Assembly (NCBI RefSeq): GCF_015223355.1
Contig: NZ_JADFFK010000011.1
Coordinates: 1 to 64,000, forward strand
Source of the DNA: Salipiger mangrovisoli
Lineage (GTDB): Bacteria; Pseudomonadota; Alphaproteobacteria; Rhodobacterales; Rhodobacteraceae
DNA: 64,000 bases
Direction: 5' to 3'
The position numbers were made by a program, and so were the translations under genes. The notes beneath the pieces are model-generated. The model searched no databases. It was not told the DNA's origin and was given only the letters and a program-made list of their open reading frames with translations. Below, in pieces: positions 16,966 to 26,204 of the stretch; position 1 is the stretch's first letter, and every line of letters begins with the position of its first letter.

Positions 16966-18888
16966 TCACGGCGTGTACCAGATCGGCGAGGTATAGGCGC
17001 GCTCCTGACCGATGGTTTCGGCGCCTTCGGGGATTTCCACGCCGAAGCGCTGCGCGTCGTAGACCACCCAGCGCGGCGTCGGGATCTCCAGCACACGCGC
17101 GTAGTAGAAGGCCTTCTGCGCCGGGTCGAACTCGGGGTCGGTCCAGACCGTCGCCAGCTCCGACGCGCCGATGGTGTTGTACCAGGTGGCGGCGGGGATA
17201 TCGACCGTGTTGCCGACCTCGGGCAGGGTGCCGTCAGCGCCCATCTCGCGCCCCTCGGACCAGGCGACGTCATAGACCTTCTCGTGGGTCTCGCCCGCCG
17301 TATCCATCCAGCCCTTGATGATCTGGATGCGGTCGAGGTTGGCACCGACCGGGTCGCGCAGCGCGTAGACCATGAAGCTCGGGGCGGTTGCCCCCTCGGA
17401 GGCGGCGCGCAGGTCGCCGCCCATGGGCACGCCCTTTTCATAGCCGATGAAGGCGGGCTGGCGCGAGCGCAGGTCGTCGTCGGTATAGTCCCAGCCGCCG
17501 AAGAAGCGCACCATCATGCGCGGCCCGGTGGTGGCATAGACCTCCTTGCGCGCCATCGCGTCGAAGAGCGCGGCGCGGGTGTTCTCCTTGGCCCAGACAG
17601 CGGCGAGGCCGGATGCGACGAGCTGGTAGCCCTCGTAGGTGCCCTTGTCGGACTTGGCGAAGGGATGCTCCATCCGCGTCGGAGACGGCTCGGCGGTGGC
17701 CGCCTTGCCGAAGAAGTTGTCCTCCTCGATCGCCGGCAGCGAGGTGTGCGAGTCGGTCGAGCCGACCATGCCGAACTTGTAGGGGTTGGTGCCGAACTTG
17801 TCCTCGAGCTGGAGCCCCATCTTCAGCGCCGAGCGGGCGTACTCGTATTTCAGCATGGCGTCGGTCTTGGCTTCGGTCAGGTCGAGGTTGCCGACGTCCC
17901 ATGTCTCGTAATCGGCGAACTTGTCGTCAGGGCTGAGGAGCGGGTGCGCCTCGCCATCGCCCTTGATCTGGGTGGCCTCGTAGAGCGGCTCCCACTTGGC
18001 ACGCTTCTGCACGTAGCCTTCGTCGATGGCCTTGCCGGTGAACTGTTGCTCGAAGGGGAACATGAGCCCGTTCGACAGGTTGCCGTTGTGCGCGATGGCC
18101 AGCACCGAGCCGCCGGTCTTGGCCTCGTAATCCTCGAGGTACTGGTAGAGGTCGAGCGGGTCGGTGCTGCCGTAGGGCGGCTGGGTGACCATCGGCACGA
18201 CTTGCGAGGCCTTCTCGCCGCCGTCCCGGAAGATCACGTTGCGGTGCAGGTTGTTGCCCTTGTCGAGCGCGGTCCACTCGTAGCCGATGAAGGCGGTGAA
18301 GTTGCCGGGGTCGTTGAACCGCTCGGCGGCGTCGATGACATCGCCCCAGACGGAGTTGTAGATCTTCGAGCCGGGCGCGTAGTCCTTCAGCAGCTTCTCG
18401 GGCAGCGTTGCCTGTGCGAAGTTGGTGATGAGATCGAGCGCGGCGTCCGCGGCCTCCTGTCCGCCGGCCTGCAGCCCGTCGAACCACCGCTTGCCCTCGG
18501 GCACCGCGAGGATGTTGGGGGCGCCGGAGGCGAGATCGGTGGAAAAGCCCATCATGTCCGAGTGGTCGGCGATCACCACCCAGTCGAGCGGCCGTCCCAG
18601 CTTCACCGGCAGACCGGTGGCCGAGGTGACCTCCTCGCCGCGGGTGAAGCGATAGGCGGGTTCGAGCCCCAGCGTGTTGCCGAAGAGCCCGGCATCGGCC
18701 GAGAGCGCCGTGTGCAGGTGGCTGTCCCCCCAGAACACCTGACTGGGGAAGGAGCGCTGGGCGTAGGGCGAGTAGGTCTTGCCGTGATAGAGCCCGGTGA
18801 GGGACTCCTCTGACGGGATGAATTGCGCGGATGCCGCGACCGGGACGGCCGTCAGCAGCAGCGTGGTCCAGAGCGATGCAGGTTTCAT
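16966..18888 (-). CDS. DUF3604 domain protein, secreted
   Basis: About 640 residues starting at [20 protein letters not shown], a signal peptide with likely cleavage after ASA. The ATG has AAAGGGAG upstream; the frame extends to 19020 but that part is not plausible protein. The mature protein matches DUF3604: early motif [16 protein letters not shown], then [40 protein letters not shown] and GRPLDW. The His/Asp clusters resemble PHP-type metal phosphoesterase motifs, so a metal-dependent hydrolase role in the periplasm is possible, but no substrate is established. It is the last gene of a minus-strand group with two other envelope proteins. Confidence 0.85.
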   Translation of the reverse strand: MKPASLWTTLLLTAVPVAASAQFIPSEESLTGLYHGKTYSPYAQRSFPSQVFWGDSHLHTALSADAGLFGNTLGLEPAYRFTRGEEVTSATGLPVKLGRPLDWVVIADHSDMMGFSTDLASGAPNILAVPEGKRWFDGLQAGGQEAADAALDLITNFAQATLPEKLLKDYAPGSKIYNSVWGDVIDAAERFNDPGNFTAFIGYEWTALDKGNNLHRNVIFRDGGEKASQVVPMVTQPPYGSTDPLDLYQYLEDYEAKTGGSVLAIAHNGNLSNGLMFPFEQQFTGKAIDEGYVQKRAKWEPLYEATQIKGDGEAHPLLSPDDKFADYETWDVGNLDLTEAKTDAMLKYEYARSALKMGLQLEDKFGTNPYKFGMVGSTDSHTSLPAIEEDNFFGKAATAEPSPTRMEHPFAKSDKGTYEGYQLVASGLAAVWAKENTRAALFDAMARKEVYATTGPRMMVRFFGGWDYTDDDLRSRQPAFIGYEKGVPMGGDLRAASEGATAPSFMVYALRDPVGANLDRIQIIKGWMDTAGETHEKVYDVAWSEGREMGADGTLPEVGNTVDIPAATWYNTIGASELATVWTDPEFDPAQKAFYYARVLEIPTPRWVVYDAQRFGVEIPEGAETIGQERAYTSPIWYTP

Positions 18889-19007
18889 GGGTCTCCCTTT
18901 CGTTTGCCGGGCCCCGCCTGAGGGCGTGTCGCTGCCAAGCGGGGCTGCGTGGGGTCTGGCCGCGCCGAGGGAGAGGGACCTGCGCGGTGCGGCGGCGTGG
19001 TGGGGGC

Positions 19008-19283
19008 TTACCTCGGGCATTCCGCCTTGTAGGAGGCCCCGGTCTGCGGGTTGTAGAAGTTGCAGAGCTTGGTGCCGCTGGAACTGGTGGGCACATTGGC
19101 CCCGATGGCGGTGCCGATGGCCGCGCCGCCGAGGGCGGCGGCGGTCTTGTTGCCGCCGCTCACCTCATGCGCGATGGCCGCCCCGGCAAGGCCGCCGGTG
19201 GCGGCGTTGATGCCCTGATTGTCGCTACAGCCGCCAAAAAGCGTCCCGGCGATCAAGGCTCCGGTCAGATAGAGATACCGCAT
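19008..19283 (-). CDS. Small glycine-zipper lipoprotein
   Basis: A 91-residue protein with a signal peptide and lipobox ending at GGCS (Cys about residue 19). Alternating small residues follow ([24 protein letters not shown]), the glycine-zipper pattern of 17-kDa-antigen and OmpA-associated lipoproteins. The C-terminus has two further cysteines ([11 protein letters not shown] and AECPR). It is likely anchored in the outer membrane. A GGAAGC-like ribosome site precedes the ATG. The gene lies between the beta-barrel gene and the DUF3604 gene on the same strand. Confidence 0.75.
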   Translation of the reverse strand: MRYLYLTGALIAGTLFGGCSDNQGINAATGGLAGAAIAHEVSGGNKTAAALGGAAIGTAIGANVPTSSSGTKLCNFYNPQTGASYKAECPR

Positions 19284-19341
19284 AGCTTCCTCCCTTGGGT
19301 GATCAGGGCCGGGCGAGCGCCGTCCGGCACCGTGCTTCGTG

Positions 19342-20094
19342 TCAGTATTTGAACGTCACGCCGATGATCGGGCCGGTCTGCCGCGCATCGTAGACGATCC
19401 CGTCGGTGTCGTAGTTGACGTCCAGAAGACGCCAGCCGAGGGCAAGCGAGAATGCGTCCGACATGCTGTAGCCCAGGCCGGCGGTGAGCGAGCCCTGGAA
19501 CTCCGAGCCGACGCCGAAGCCGCCGACGTCCGCCGCCCCGAAGGCCTGCCAGCGGTCGTTGAGCGCATAGCGCCCGGAGATGCCGACGATCGGGTCGGTC
19601 CAATCGGTGTCGGTGTCGCGCTTCTGCCGGCCGAAAGGGGTATAGACGCTGTAGCTGTTTTCGAGATGCCAGTAGCGGATGCCGCCGAAGACATCGAGGG
19701 TGTGTCTGGAGGACTGCGACACCGTGCGGCCGAAGGCCAGGGTCAGGGTCGAGGTGTCGCTCTTGATGTTCACCTTGTCGATGTCGGGGCCGCCGATCTT
19801 CTCCGTGCTATCCGTCTGTACCACCGAGCCGTCGAAATAGATCACCCAGGGCCCGTTGCGGGCACTGCCGAACAGGAACAGGCCGTAATTGAGCTCGTCC
19901 CATATGTCGCCGAACGACAGGTCGAGCGATTGCGCCGGGAAGCCGGGGATCGTGCCGAGATCGCCCTCGAAGCCGGTTGCCCACATGTAGGGGGTGATGC
20001 GGACGTCCCAGTCGCTCTGGGCGTGGGACGGCAGGGCCGGGCCCATCACCGCGAGGGCTGTCAAAAGGCCGCCGTACACGGCTGCAGGTGTCAT
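19342..20094 (-). CDS. Outer-membrane beta-barrel protein
   Basis: About 250 residues from MTPAAVYGGLLTALAV, a signal peptide ending near SHAQ. GAGGAGG lies upstream of this ATG (20092-20094), which is preferred over ATG 20110-20112. Alternating polar/hydrophobic strands (DVRITPYMWATG, LDVFGGIRYWH, FGAADVGGFGVG, YSMSDAFSLALGWRLLDV) and the terminal aromatic GVTFKY are typical of OmpW/Omp25-like or DUF-type outer-membrane barrels. The function is unknown. The gene is followed on the same strand by a glycine-zipper lipoprotein, so the group looks like an envelope cluster. Confidence 0.75.
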   Translation of the reverse strand: MTPAAVYGGLLTALAVMGPALPSHAQSDWDVRITPYMWATGFEGDLGTIPGFPAQSLDLSFGDIWDELNYGLFLFGSARNGPWVIYFDGSVVQTDSTEKIGGPDIDKVNIKSDTSTLTLAFGRTVSQSSRHTLDVFGGIRYWHLENSYSVYTPFGRQKRDTDTDWTDPIVGISGRYALNDRWQAFGAADVGGFGVGSEFQGSLTAGLGYSMSDAFSLALGWRLLDVNYDTDGIVYDARQTGPIIGVTFKY

Positions 20095-20756
20095 GTGATC
20101 GAACCTCCTCATTACACAGGCCGGGACATCCGGCGCGCGGGGTGTTGGCCTGAAGACCGAGGAGACGAGGAAAACCGGGACGCTGGAAATACGGTCGATC
20201 AGACGGGATAGCAGTTCCGCGCGTGGCCCTGTGGGAGTGCTTGGAACGATGTGGTCTCGAGCGAAGGGCAATGCGCGTCCCGCCCTGCGGCATGCGCGAC
20301 TGCCTTGTGTCAGGTGAGTCCTCCGATCACCTGTGGGTGCCGTTGGCGGATGCCGAAGTCCTATGCCGGAAATGGTACTTTAAAGCCATGATATGGATCA
20401 ACAAAATCAGAGGTTTTGGCGAAGATAAGTGGGTTTAAGGTGGGGCGGAAATGTAAGATTGCGGGAATGTTATTCCATTTCATGGATATGGCGAATTCTT
20501 TGGAAATATTGTCAACAATCGCGGTCGGCAGATCGGGTGTCCCGGCCAATGGTCCACCCAAGGAAGCTCTTCTCTGATGGGTTGATGCCTTTCATCACAA
20601 GACACCTTTGAATTGTTTTCCTTGGGGCATGGCGCCGCGCGGGGACGCCTCTGCCGCAGCGCGAGTCCCCGCCCGGTGTCGGCATATCCACGGCTTCCGG
20701 CCCTGCACCACGCAGGGTGCGACAGGGCCGGATCGATGACGCGGCCGGGGTGGGTG
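20095..20756. other. Gene-free stretch with an AT-rich island and an inverted repeat
   Basis: No gene is convincing here. 20401-20520 is about 40% GC (47 of 120 bases counted), far below the surroundings, and short frames there resemble no family I know. A 7-bp inverted repeat CAGGTGA-N9-TCACCTG sits at 20311-20333 and could be an operator. The segment separates the beta-barrel group from the DoxX gene and may be remnant foreign DNA. Confidence 0.4.
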
Positions 20757-21161
20757 TCAGATCCTCTTGCCGCCGGTCCCGCGCAGCGCATCAAGGCTCA
20801 GGCTGCCGCCGCCGACCACGGCGAAGTAGAGGAAGACGAAGCAATAGAGGATTGCCGCATCGCCGCCATTCAGCGTGGGGTAGAGGTTCTGCGGCGCGTG
20901 GAACATCCAGTAGGCGACCGCCATCATGCCCGACAGCACGAAGGCCACGGGGCGCGTGAACAAGCCGATCAGCATCAGCAGCCCGCCGACGAGTTCCAGC
21001 ACGCCGCCAAGACCCATCAGCGAGAACAGCGGGGGTTGCTGTTCGGTGGCGGGGAAGCCGAACAGCTTCTGGGTTCCGTGCAGCAGGAAGATGAGCGCGG
21101 TGACGATGCGCAGGACACTCAGCATCAGCGGGGCCAAGCGGCCGGACGATGTATGGGACAT
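20757..21161 (-). CDS. DoxX family membrane protein
   Basis: About 134 residues beginning MSHTSSGRLAPLML. Four membrane helices are visible, with the DoxX pattern RIVTALIFLLHGTQKLFGFP, a central GLGGVLELVGGLLMLIGLFTR, and AYWMFHAPQNLYPTLNGGDAA. DoxX-type proteins are small inner-membrane proteins linked to thiosulfate:quinone oxidation or detoxification complexes, but most members are uncharacterised. The frame extends upstream to 21275 without family likeness; the chosen ATG has an AAAGGA-like site. It stands alone between a gene-free stretch and the MFS gene. Confidence 0.85.
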   Translation of the reverse strand: MSHTSSGRLAPLMLSVLRIVTALIFLLHGTQKLFGFPATEQQPPLFSLMGLGGVLELVGGLLMLIGLFTRPVAFVLSGMMAVAYWMFHAPQNLYPTLNGGDAAILYCFVFLYFAVVGGGSLSLDALRGTGGKRI

Positions 21162-21338
21162 TCCAGAGATCCTTTGTTCAGGACATGGTGAAACGCTTAC
21201 GCGGGCTTGCCGTCCCGCGATGCGGACCGACGCTCTCTTGCACTGACCGCACCGTGTCAGCCGCGCGCCGATCATCGGCCAGCGCGGGTCCCCCAGAGCG
21301 GGAGCTTGCCCTAGGGTACTGCAATCACGGCATTCTAC

Positions 21339-22511
21339 CTAGGCGGAAGTCTCCGGACGTGCGGAAGGGGCCGCGCGTGTTGTGCTTAGGGCACTCGCGC
21401 AGAGGGTGATGAGCAGCGCCGCGCCGCCGACCATGGCGAAGGGCACCCGCAGCGAGGTGGCATGGGCGATGAAGCCGATGATCGGCGGGCCGAAGAGCAT
21501 TGCGCCGTAGCCGAGCGTCGCGACCGAGGCGATGGCCTGGCCCGGCGGCACCTCGGGATCGTTGGCGGCGCGGGTGAACGCCATGGGGATCACCGCGGCA
21601 TAGCCCATCCCCATCAGGATGAACGCGAAGAGGGCGACGGGCAGAAGTCCGGTCGTGGCACAGATCGCGTAGCCCGCCGCGCCGAGAAGTCCGCCGACGC
21701 GGGCCACCGTCACCGCGCCGAAACGGGTGATGATCGTGTCGATCGACAGGCGCATCGCCACCATCGTGACGGAAAAGGCGGCATAGGCGAAGGTGGCGCG
21801 GGCCTCGGGGGTGCCCAAGGTCTCGGTCAGGAAGACGGCGCTCCAGTCCACCGCCGCGCCCTCGCCGAGCCCGGCGGCCAGCGCCATCAGCGCCACCAAC
21901 AGCAGCGGGCCGCGGGGCAGGGCGAAGATCGGCGCGCGCGCGGGATCTCGGCGGGCGACGGACTGCCATGGCAGGCGCAGGAACGGACCGAAGAGCGCGG
22001 CCGAGACCGCCGCAGCGAGCGCGAAATGCAGGCCGGTGGAGGTTCCGCTGGCCGCCGCGAGATAGCCGCCCGCCGCGCCGAGGCCGGCGCCCAGGCTCCA
22101 CATGGCGTGGAAGGAGGACATGACCGAACGCCGCATGTGCCGCTCGACCTCGCTGGCCCAGCTGTTCATCGCCACGTCCATCGAGCCGTGGCACATGCCG
22201 AAGAAGAACAGCGCGGCGGCCAGCATGGCCGGCGTTTGCGACAGGCCGAGGAAAACCGCTGATCCCAGGTAGGCAAGGGCGATCCAGCGCGTGAGCCGCA
22301 CTGCGCCGAACCGGTCCGACAGCCGTCCGGCCAGCGGGAAGGAGGTCAGCGCGCCGGCTCCCATGACCAGCAGCAGCCCGCCGAGCGTGCGCTCGTCCAG
22401 GCCGAGCCGATCGACGAAGGCCGGGATGCGCGAGGCCCAGCAGCCCAGCAGCACGCCGTTCAGCGCAAAGGCGGCGGCGACCGCGCGCCAGGGGGTTCTG
22501 GGATCACGCAT
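21339..22511 (-). CDS. Major facilitator superfamily transporter (YbjJ-like)
   Basis: About 390 residues, 12 predicted membrane segments. It begins MRDPRTPWRAVAAAFALNG and has the loop 2-3 motif GRLSDRFGAVRLTRW of MFS proteins, plus FGMCHGSMDVAMNSWASEVE, which resembles the YbjJ/fucose-permease-like branch. The start overlaps the end of the DeoR gene by 8 bp, so the two are co-translated. The pairing suggests a regulated exporter or sugar-derivative transporter. The substrate is unknown. Confidence 0.85.
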   Translation of the reverse strand: MRDPRTPWRAVAAAFALNGVLLGCWASRIPAFVDRLGLDERTLGGLLLVMGAGALTSFPLAGRLSDRFGAVRLTRWIALAYLGSAVFLGLSQTPAMLAAALFFFGMCHGSMDVAMNSWASEVERHMRRSVMSSFHAMWSLGAGLGAAGGYLAAASGTSTGLHFALAAAVSAALFGPFLRLPWQSVARRDPARAPIFALPRGPLLLVALMALAAGLGEGAAVDWSAVFLTETLGTPEARATFAYAAFSVTMVAMRLSIDTIITRFGAVTVARVGGLLGAAGYAICATTGLLPVALFAFILMGMGYAAVIPMAFTRAANDPEVPPGQAIASVATLGYGAMLFGPPIIGFIAHATSLRVPFAMVGGAALLITLCASALSTTRAAPSARPETSA

Positions 22512-23259
22512 GACGGACCTCGATTCCAAGTTCAGCATAAGGGGAGGTGGTGCCTGGGGCGGCATCGGTGATCAGCAGGTCCAGCGCCTTGCAGGGCAGC
22601 ACGCGGTGACGCGCGCGCAGCCCCAGCTTGCCGGCACCGGCAAGCGCGACGGCGCGGTGACTCGCCGCCGCCATGGCCCGTTTCAGTTCGGCCTCGTCGA
22701 GGTCATCGGCCCCGAGGCCGAAGACCGGGTCCAGCCCGCAGACGCCGAGAAAGGCGATGTCCGCCGCGATGTCGGAAAGCGCCGCGACCGCGCCATGCCC
22801 GACGCAGACCGCGCCTGCCGGTGACATGCGACCGCCGACAAGCTGCGTGTCCAGCCCGGCCGCAAGGCAGGCCAGCGCGACCGCCGGCGCGGGTGTCACC
22901 ACCAGGCAGTTGGGCAGCAGCGGCAGCGCCTGCGCCAGCGCATGCACCGTGGCACCGCCGTCGAGCAGCAGCACCATGCCGTCCTCGATCAGCGCGAGGG
23001 CGGCGGCGGCAATGGCCTCGTGGCCGGGCTGGGCAGCGGCCATCCTTTCGAGCGCGGCACCGGAGGGCCGGCTCACCGGCATCGCGCCACCGCGCACGCA
23101 GCGTGCGACGCCCTGCGCCTCGAGCGCCTTCAGGTCGCGCCGCACGGTGTCGATCGAGACCCCGAACTCGCTGGCGACCGCCGAGAGTTCGAGGGCGCTG
23201 CCACGTTCGAGCCGCAGCCGCAGGGCGTCCTGGCGCGCGTCCGGGAGGAATGGGGGCAT
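22504..23259 (-). CDS. DeoR/GlpR-family transcriptional regulator
   Basis: About 251 residues. The N-terminal winged helix-turn-helix includes LPDARQDALRLRLERG and VSEFGVSIDTVRRDLKALEAQG-like residues (ASEFGVSIDTVRRDL). It is followed by the DeoR C-terminal sensor domain with GGAMPV, LLLDGGATVHALAQALP and GHGAVAALSDIAADIAFLG, which binds sugar-phosphate-type effectors. The start at 23259 gives the family N-terminus; the frame continues to 23313. It overlaps the MFS gene and probably controls it and itself. Confidence 0.87.
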   Translation of the reverse strand: MPPFLPDARQDALRLRLERGSALELSAVASEFGVSIDTVRRDLKALEAQGVARCVRGGAMPVSRPSGAALERMAAAQPGHEAIAAAALALIEDGMVLLLDGGATVHALAQALPLLPNCLVVTPAPAVALACLAAGLDTQLVGGRMSPAGAVCVGHGAVAALSDIAADIAFLGVCGLDPVFGLGADDLDEAELKRAMAAASHRAVALAGAGKLGLRARHRVLPCKALDLLITDAAPGTTSPYAELGIEVRHA

Positions 23260-23388
23260 CGAGGGGCCTGCCGTTTTGTTCCGCTTTGCGCCGAGTTGTG
23301 CTGCAATTTGCAATGTCGTGCAAGATATGAAAGGGGCCTCGGCGTCTCCTTGCCGGGCCGCGATGGCGGCGCGCGCCTGCCGCTGCCG

Positions 23389-23481
23389 TCAGGGATCCGG
23401 GCGCAGGGCGAGCCATATCAGCACCCCGATATAAGCGAAGACCGCGAGGTTCAGCAGGGTGTCGACCAGTTGCGCGCTCAT
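23389..23481 (-). CDS. 30-residue single-helix membrane protein coupled to the BCCT transporter
   Basis: A very short gene read directly from the sequence: ATG at 23479-23481, TGA at 23389-23391. The product starts MSAQLVDTLL and has one hydrophobic helix (LLNLAVFAYIGVLIWLAL) ending in RPDP. Its ATG overlaps the stop of the BCCT gene in an ATGA arrangement, so translational coupling is expected. Small single-helix partner proteins are known for some secondary transporters (for example the MetS-type subunit of NSS transporters), so an accessory subunit is plausible. No family match is claimed. Confidence 0.5.
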   Translation of the reverse strand: MSAQLVDTLLNLAVFAYIGVLIWLALRPDP

Positions 23482-24989
23482 CCTCGGGCTTCCCGCCGAA
23501 GCGCCCGCAGCAGGCAGAGCACCAGGATTGGCGCAATGAAGATGAAGACGATGGCCGACAGCGCGATCACCGAGCGGACAAGCGTGACGTCACCCACCAG
23601 CACCATGGCCAGGCCAAGCGCGGCCAGCACCGCCCCCCAGGTGAGCCGCAGGCGCACCGGCGGGTTCTCGGCACCGCCGGTGGCGAACATCGCGAGCACG
23701 AAGGCGGCGCTGACCACGGATGTCACGACGAACAGGAAGGCCGCGACGATCGACGCGCCGCTGGTCAGCGCCGACAGCGGGAAGCGCTCGAGCAGCGCAA
23801 AGGTGGTGGCGTCGAGGTTCTCGGTGGTGACCGCCGCCAGCGCGCCCTCGATCCGCAGGCTGTCGTAGAAGCCCAGCCCCCCGAAGACGCCGAACCAGAT
23901 GACGGAAAACAGCGTCGGCGCGAGGATCACCCCGAAGAGGAACTCGCGGATCGTGCGGCCGCGCGAGATGCGGGCGATGAAGACCCCGACGAACGGCGAC
24001 CAGGCCAGCCACCAGATCATGTAGTTCAGCGTCCAGCCCTTGAACCAGCCAACCACGTCGTCCTCGAGGAATTCGGCCGTGGCGAAGCCTGCCTTCAGGA
24101 CGTTGAAGAGGTAGCGGCCGAAGCCGGTGACCATCGCATTCATCAGATAGGACGTCGGTCCCATGATCAGCAGGTAGAGCAGCAGGCCGATGGAGAGGAT
24201 CATGGCGATGTTCGACAGGCGCGCCATGCCGTCGCCAAGCTCGCGCCGAAGGGGGATCGCAAAGCCAAGGCACACCGCGACAAAGACGGCCCCGGTGAGC
24301 TGCGGCGAGGGGGCGAGACCGAGCAGCCTGGCCAGTCCGGCCTGGATCTGGAAGACGCCCATGGCCAGCGAACCGGCGAGCCCCACGGCGATGGCGACGA
24401 TGGCCATGAGGTCAAAGAGCCAGCCCAGGGTCCGGGTCCAGCGTGCGGTCCCGAAACTGTCCTCGACCGAGGCGCTGAGCAGAAGCGGACGCCCGCGCCG
24501 GAAGCCAAAGAAGCCGATGGCAAGGCCGACCATCCCGTAGATCGCCCAGGCATGCAGCCCCCAGTTCACATAGGTGACGAAAAGCGCCAGCCCCGCCGCG
24601 CGCGACGGCGGATAATGCGCGCTGAGCGTGGCGAAATGGGTGAGCGGCTCGGCGGCTCCGTAAAACAGCAGGCCGACGCCCATCCCGGCGGCGAAGAGCA
24701 TGGCGATCCACGAGGGTGTCGAGAAATCGGGCCGGGACTCCTCGGGCCCGAGCCGCACCGATCCGAAGGGCGATACGGCGAGGTAGATCGCCGCAAGCAG
24801 CATCCCGCTGGCGGTCAGCATGATGAACCAGCCTAGGCTTTCGAACTGGGCGGCGACGATGGCCGCTGCGCCCGTGCCCAGGCCGCGCGGATCGAGAATG
24901 CCCCAGAGGCCGATGCCGGCGCTCAGGGCGAGGGCGGTGAGGGTCATTGCGCTGGGTTTCATCCGAACACGTCTTCTCGTCAGGGACAT
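23478..24989 (-). CDS. BCCT-family transporter
   Basis: 503 residues, about 12 membrane segments. It carries the BCCT signature around the eighth helix: MIWWLAWSPFVGVFIARISRGRTIREF, here read in parts as WWLAWSPFVG and ARISRGRTIREF. It also has FYGAAEPLTHF and VNWGLHAWAIYG in the first half. The family takes up quaternary ammonium compounds such as betaine, choline, carnitine or DMSP, driven by sodium or protons. The start at 24989 is kept because the frame is closed just upstream, though ATG at 24962 is possible. A 30-residue membrane ORF overlaps its stop. The substrate cannot be assigned. Confidence 0.9.
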   Translation of the reverse strand: MSLTRRRVRMKPSAMTLTALALSAGIGLWGILDPRGLGTGAAAIVAAQFESLGWFIMLTASGMLLAAIYLAVSPFGSVRLGPEESRPDFSTPSWIAMLFAAGMGVGLLFYGAAEPLTHFATLSAHYPPSRAAGLALFVTYVNWGLHAWAIYGMVGLAIGFFGFRRGRPLLLSASVEDSFGTARWTRTLGWLFDLMAIVAIAVGLAGSLAMGVFQIQAGLARLLGLAPSPQLTGAVFVAVCLGFAIPLRRELGDGMARLSNIAMILSIGLLLYLLIMGPTSYLMNAMVTGFGRYLFNVLKAGFATAEFLEDDVVGWFKGWTLNYMIWWLAWSPFVGVFIARISRGRTIREFLFGVILAPTLFSVIWFGVFGGLGFYDSLRIEGALAAVTTENLDATTFALLERFPLSALTSGASIVAAFLFVVTSVVSAAFVLAMFATGGAENPPVRLRLTWGAVLAALGLAMVLVGDVTLVRSVIALSAIVFIFIAPILVLCLLRALRREARG

Positions 24990-25387
24990 TTCCGCGAAGC
25001 GCGTCCGGCAGGGGGCGGCACTTCAGAATGCCAACAAGATCCGCGGCGAGACAACAGCTATTTCCAGCACGCGCCGGCCGCGCCCGTCTCCGGAAATTGC
25101 CGCGAAAAATTTCCAGGGCTGGGGACCGGGGGGACGCGCATAGGTTGCGGCGCGCAGTGGCGGCGGCGGCGCATCGCGGCCGCGTCCGGGCGGCGATGCT
25201 CCGATGGGATAGCTCGGCAGGATATCGAAAGTTCCCGGCGGCACTTTCGATATCCTTGTGCGAGACCGGCGGTATCTCTATCGGCGCGGTATTTTCGAGA
25301 GGCGTCGGAAAAAAGCAAATGATTACGGGCGAGGCATGTCATCCTGTCGCGTGCCGCATCTCGAATATATTGCCTATCGTAAGGTGT
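24990..25387. other. Gene-free region upstream of an orphan gene
   Basis: No coding region is convincing; the plus-strand frame open here is only an upstream extension of the gene at 25388. The region contains the long inverted repeat at 25219-25256. A shorter one, GGAAATT/AATTTCC, lies at 25092-25114. It separates the divergent BCCT gene and the orphan gene and should hold both promoters. Confidence 0.4.
25219..25256. repeat. Perfect 14-bp inverted repeat with 10-base loop
   Basis: AGGATATCGAAAGT (25219-25232) and ACTTTCGATATCCT (25243-25256) are exact reverse complements around TCCCGGCGGC. No T-run follows on either strand, so it is not a clear terminator. It lies 131 bp before the orphan gene and could be an operator, an RNA hairpin in a leader, or the trace of a mobile element. 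Confidence 0.55.
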
Positions 25388-26143
25388 ATGTATTTTTCCA
25401 TATTCGGCGGGCAAAGTGATCGTGTCAAATTTGTGACGTCACATCTTTTGGATAAGATACATATATTGGAGGGCCACGATTTGTATTCGGCAGTTTTGGC
25501 GCGTGTCAGCAAAATCCTCGAACGGGGAAGCTGGTCGGATAGAGCGCTGGATAGGGCGCTAGATTTTCTCGAAGATTTTGTCGAACGCGCGGCGACGGGG
25601 CATCGCGGCGGGCGGCTGCATTCTCGCTGCGACGAGGATGCGCGAGGCGAGACCTCGATCGACATGGTGCTCGGTGGCAGCGCCGAAGCGGTGGGTGAGC
25701 ACACTTTCGCTTCGGCGGAGTTGGACGCGAAGATCGTCGATACCGGGCGTGCGTCTTTCGCGATTGGCAGCGCAAGCTTCCTGGCCGCCGCGGAGGGAGG
25801 GGCACAATACGCCACGACCGACGCCTTTTGCGAGGTGGATGGCGCGGATTTCGTCTTTACCAAGACGAGGACGGTCACCGGAAAGAACTGGGAAGAAACC
25901 ACGACCCAGGTGTTTGCCGTGGATTTTGCCGATCTCACGCTGAGGAACCCGCTCATCATCACGCCGGAAAGCAGTTACCGGGTCGGCAGCTATCAGCATG
26001 TGTCCGATGGGAACGTGGCCGAGGTCGACTTCGATGTCGAGGTCCGGGCAGAGCACACCTACGCGGACGTCTATGCCGGGGCGCTGACAATCGAGGACAG
26101 CTATTCAGGCTCGTTGATCGAAGCGACCCTGGCGATCGGCTGA
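25388..26143 (+). CDS. Hypothetical protein, orphan, AT-rich 5' part
   Basis: A predicted 251-residue protein I do not recognise. It starts MYFSIFGGQSDRVKF and has a helical N-terminal third (SHLLDKIHILEGHDLYSAVL, ALDRALDFLEDFVER). A beta-rich C-terminal part follows, with repeated acidic/aromatic strands (DAFCEVDGADFVFTKTRTV, FAVDFADLTLRNP, VDFDVEVRAEHTYADVYAG). There is no signal peptide. AAGG lies close before the ATG; an ATG at 25319 is an alternative. The first 120 coding bases are about 41% GC, unlike the neighbours, which suggests acquisition by transfer. A GC-rich palindrome follows the stop. Confidence 0.5.
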   Translation: MYFSIFGGQSDRVKFVTSHLLDKIHILEGHDLYSAVLARVSKILERGSWSDRALDRALDFLEDFVERAATGHRGGRLHSRCDEDARGETSIDMVLGGSAEAVGEHTFASAELDAKIVDTGRASFAIGSASFLAAAEGGAQYATTDAFCEVDGADFVFTKTRTVTGKNWEETTTQVFAVDFADLTLRNPLIITPESSYRVGSYQHVSDGNVAEVDFDVEVRAEHTYADVYAGALTIEDSYSGSLIEATLAIG

Positions 26144-26182
26144 GGCTGCCGGCGCGCGGCCTTCACTTTCTGACTTCGCTTC

Positions 26183-26204
26183 AGCACCCGCCGCGGCGGG
26201 TGCT
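26183..26204 (+). terminator. GC-rich palindrome after the orphan gene
   Basis: A perfect 22-bp palindrome (AGCACCCGCCG and its complement) lies 40 bp after the stop at 26143. It could form a strong hairpin, though no T-tract follows. Confidence 0.4.

Noticed and set aside
24947-25387. Upstream extension of the orphan gene at 25388 to 24947
   Set aside because: The extra 147 codons have no likeness to protein domains, contain the inverted repeat and overlap the start of the divergent BCCT gene.
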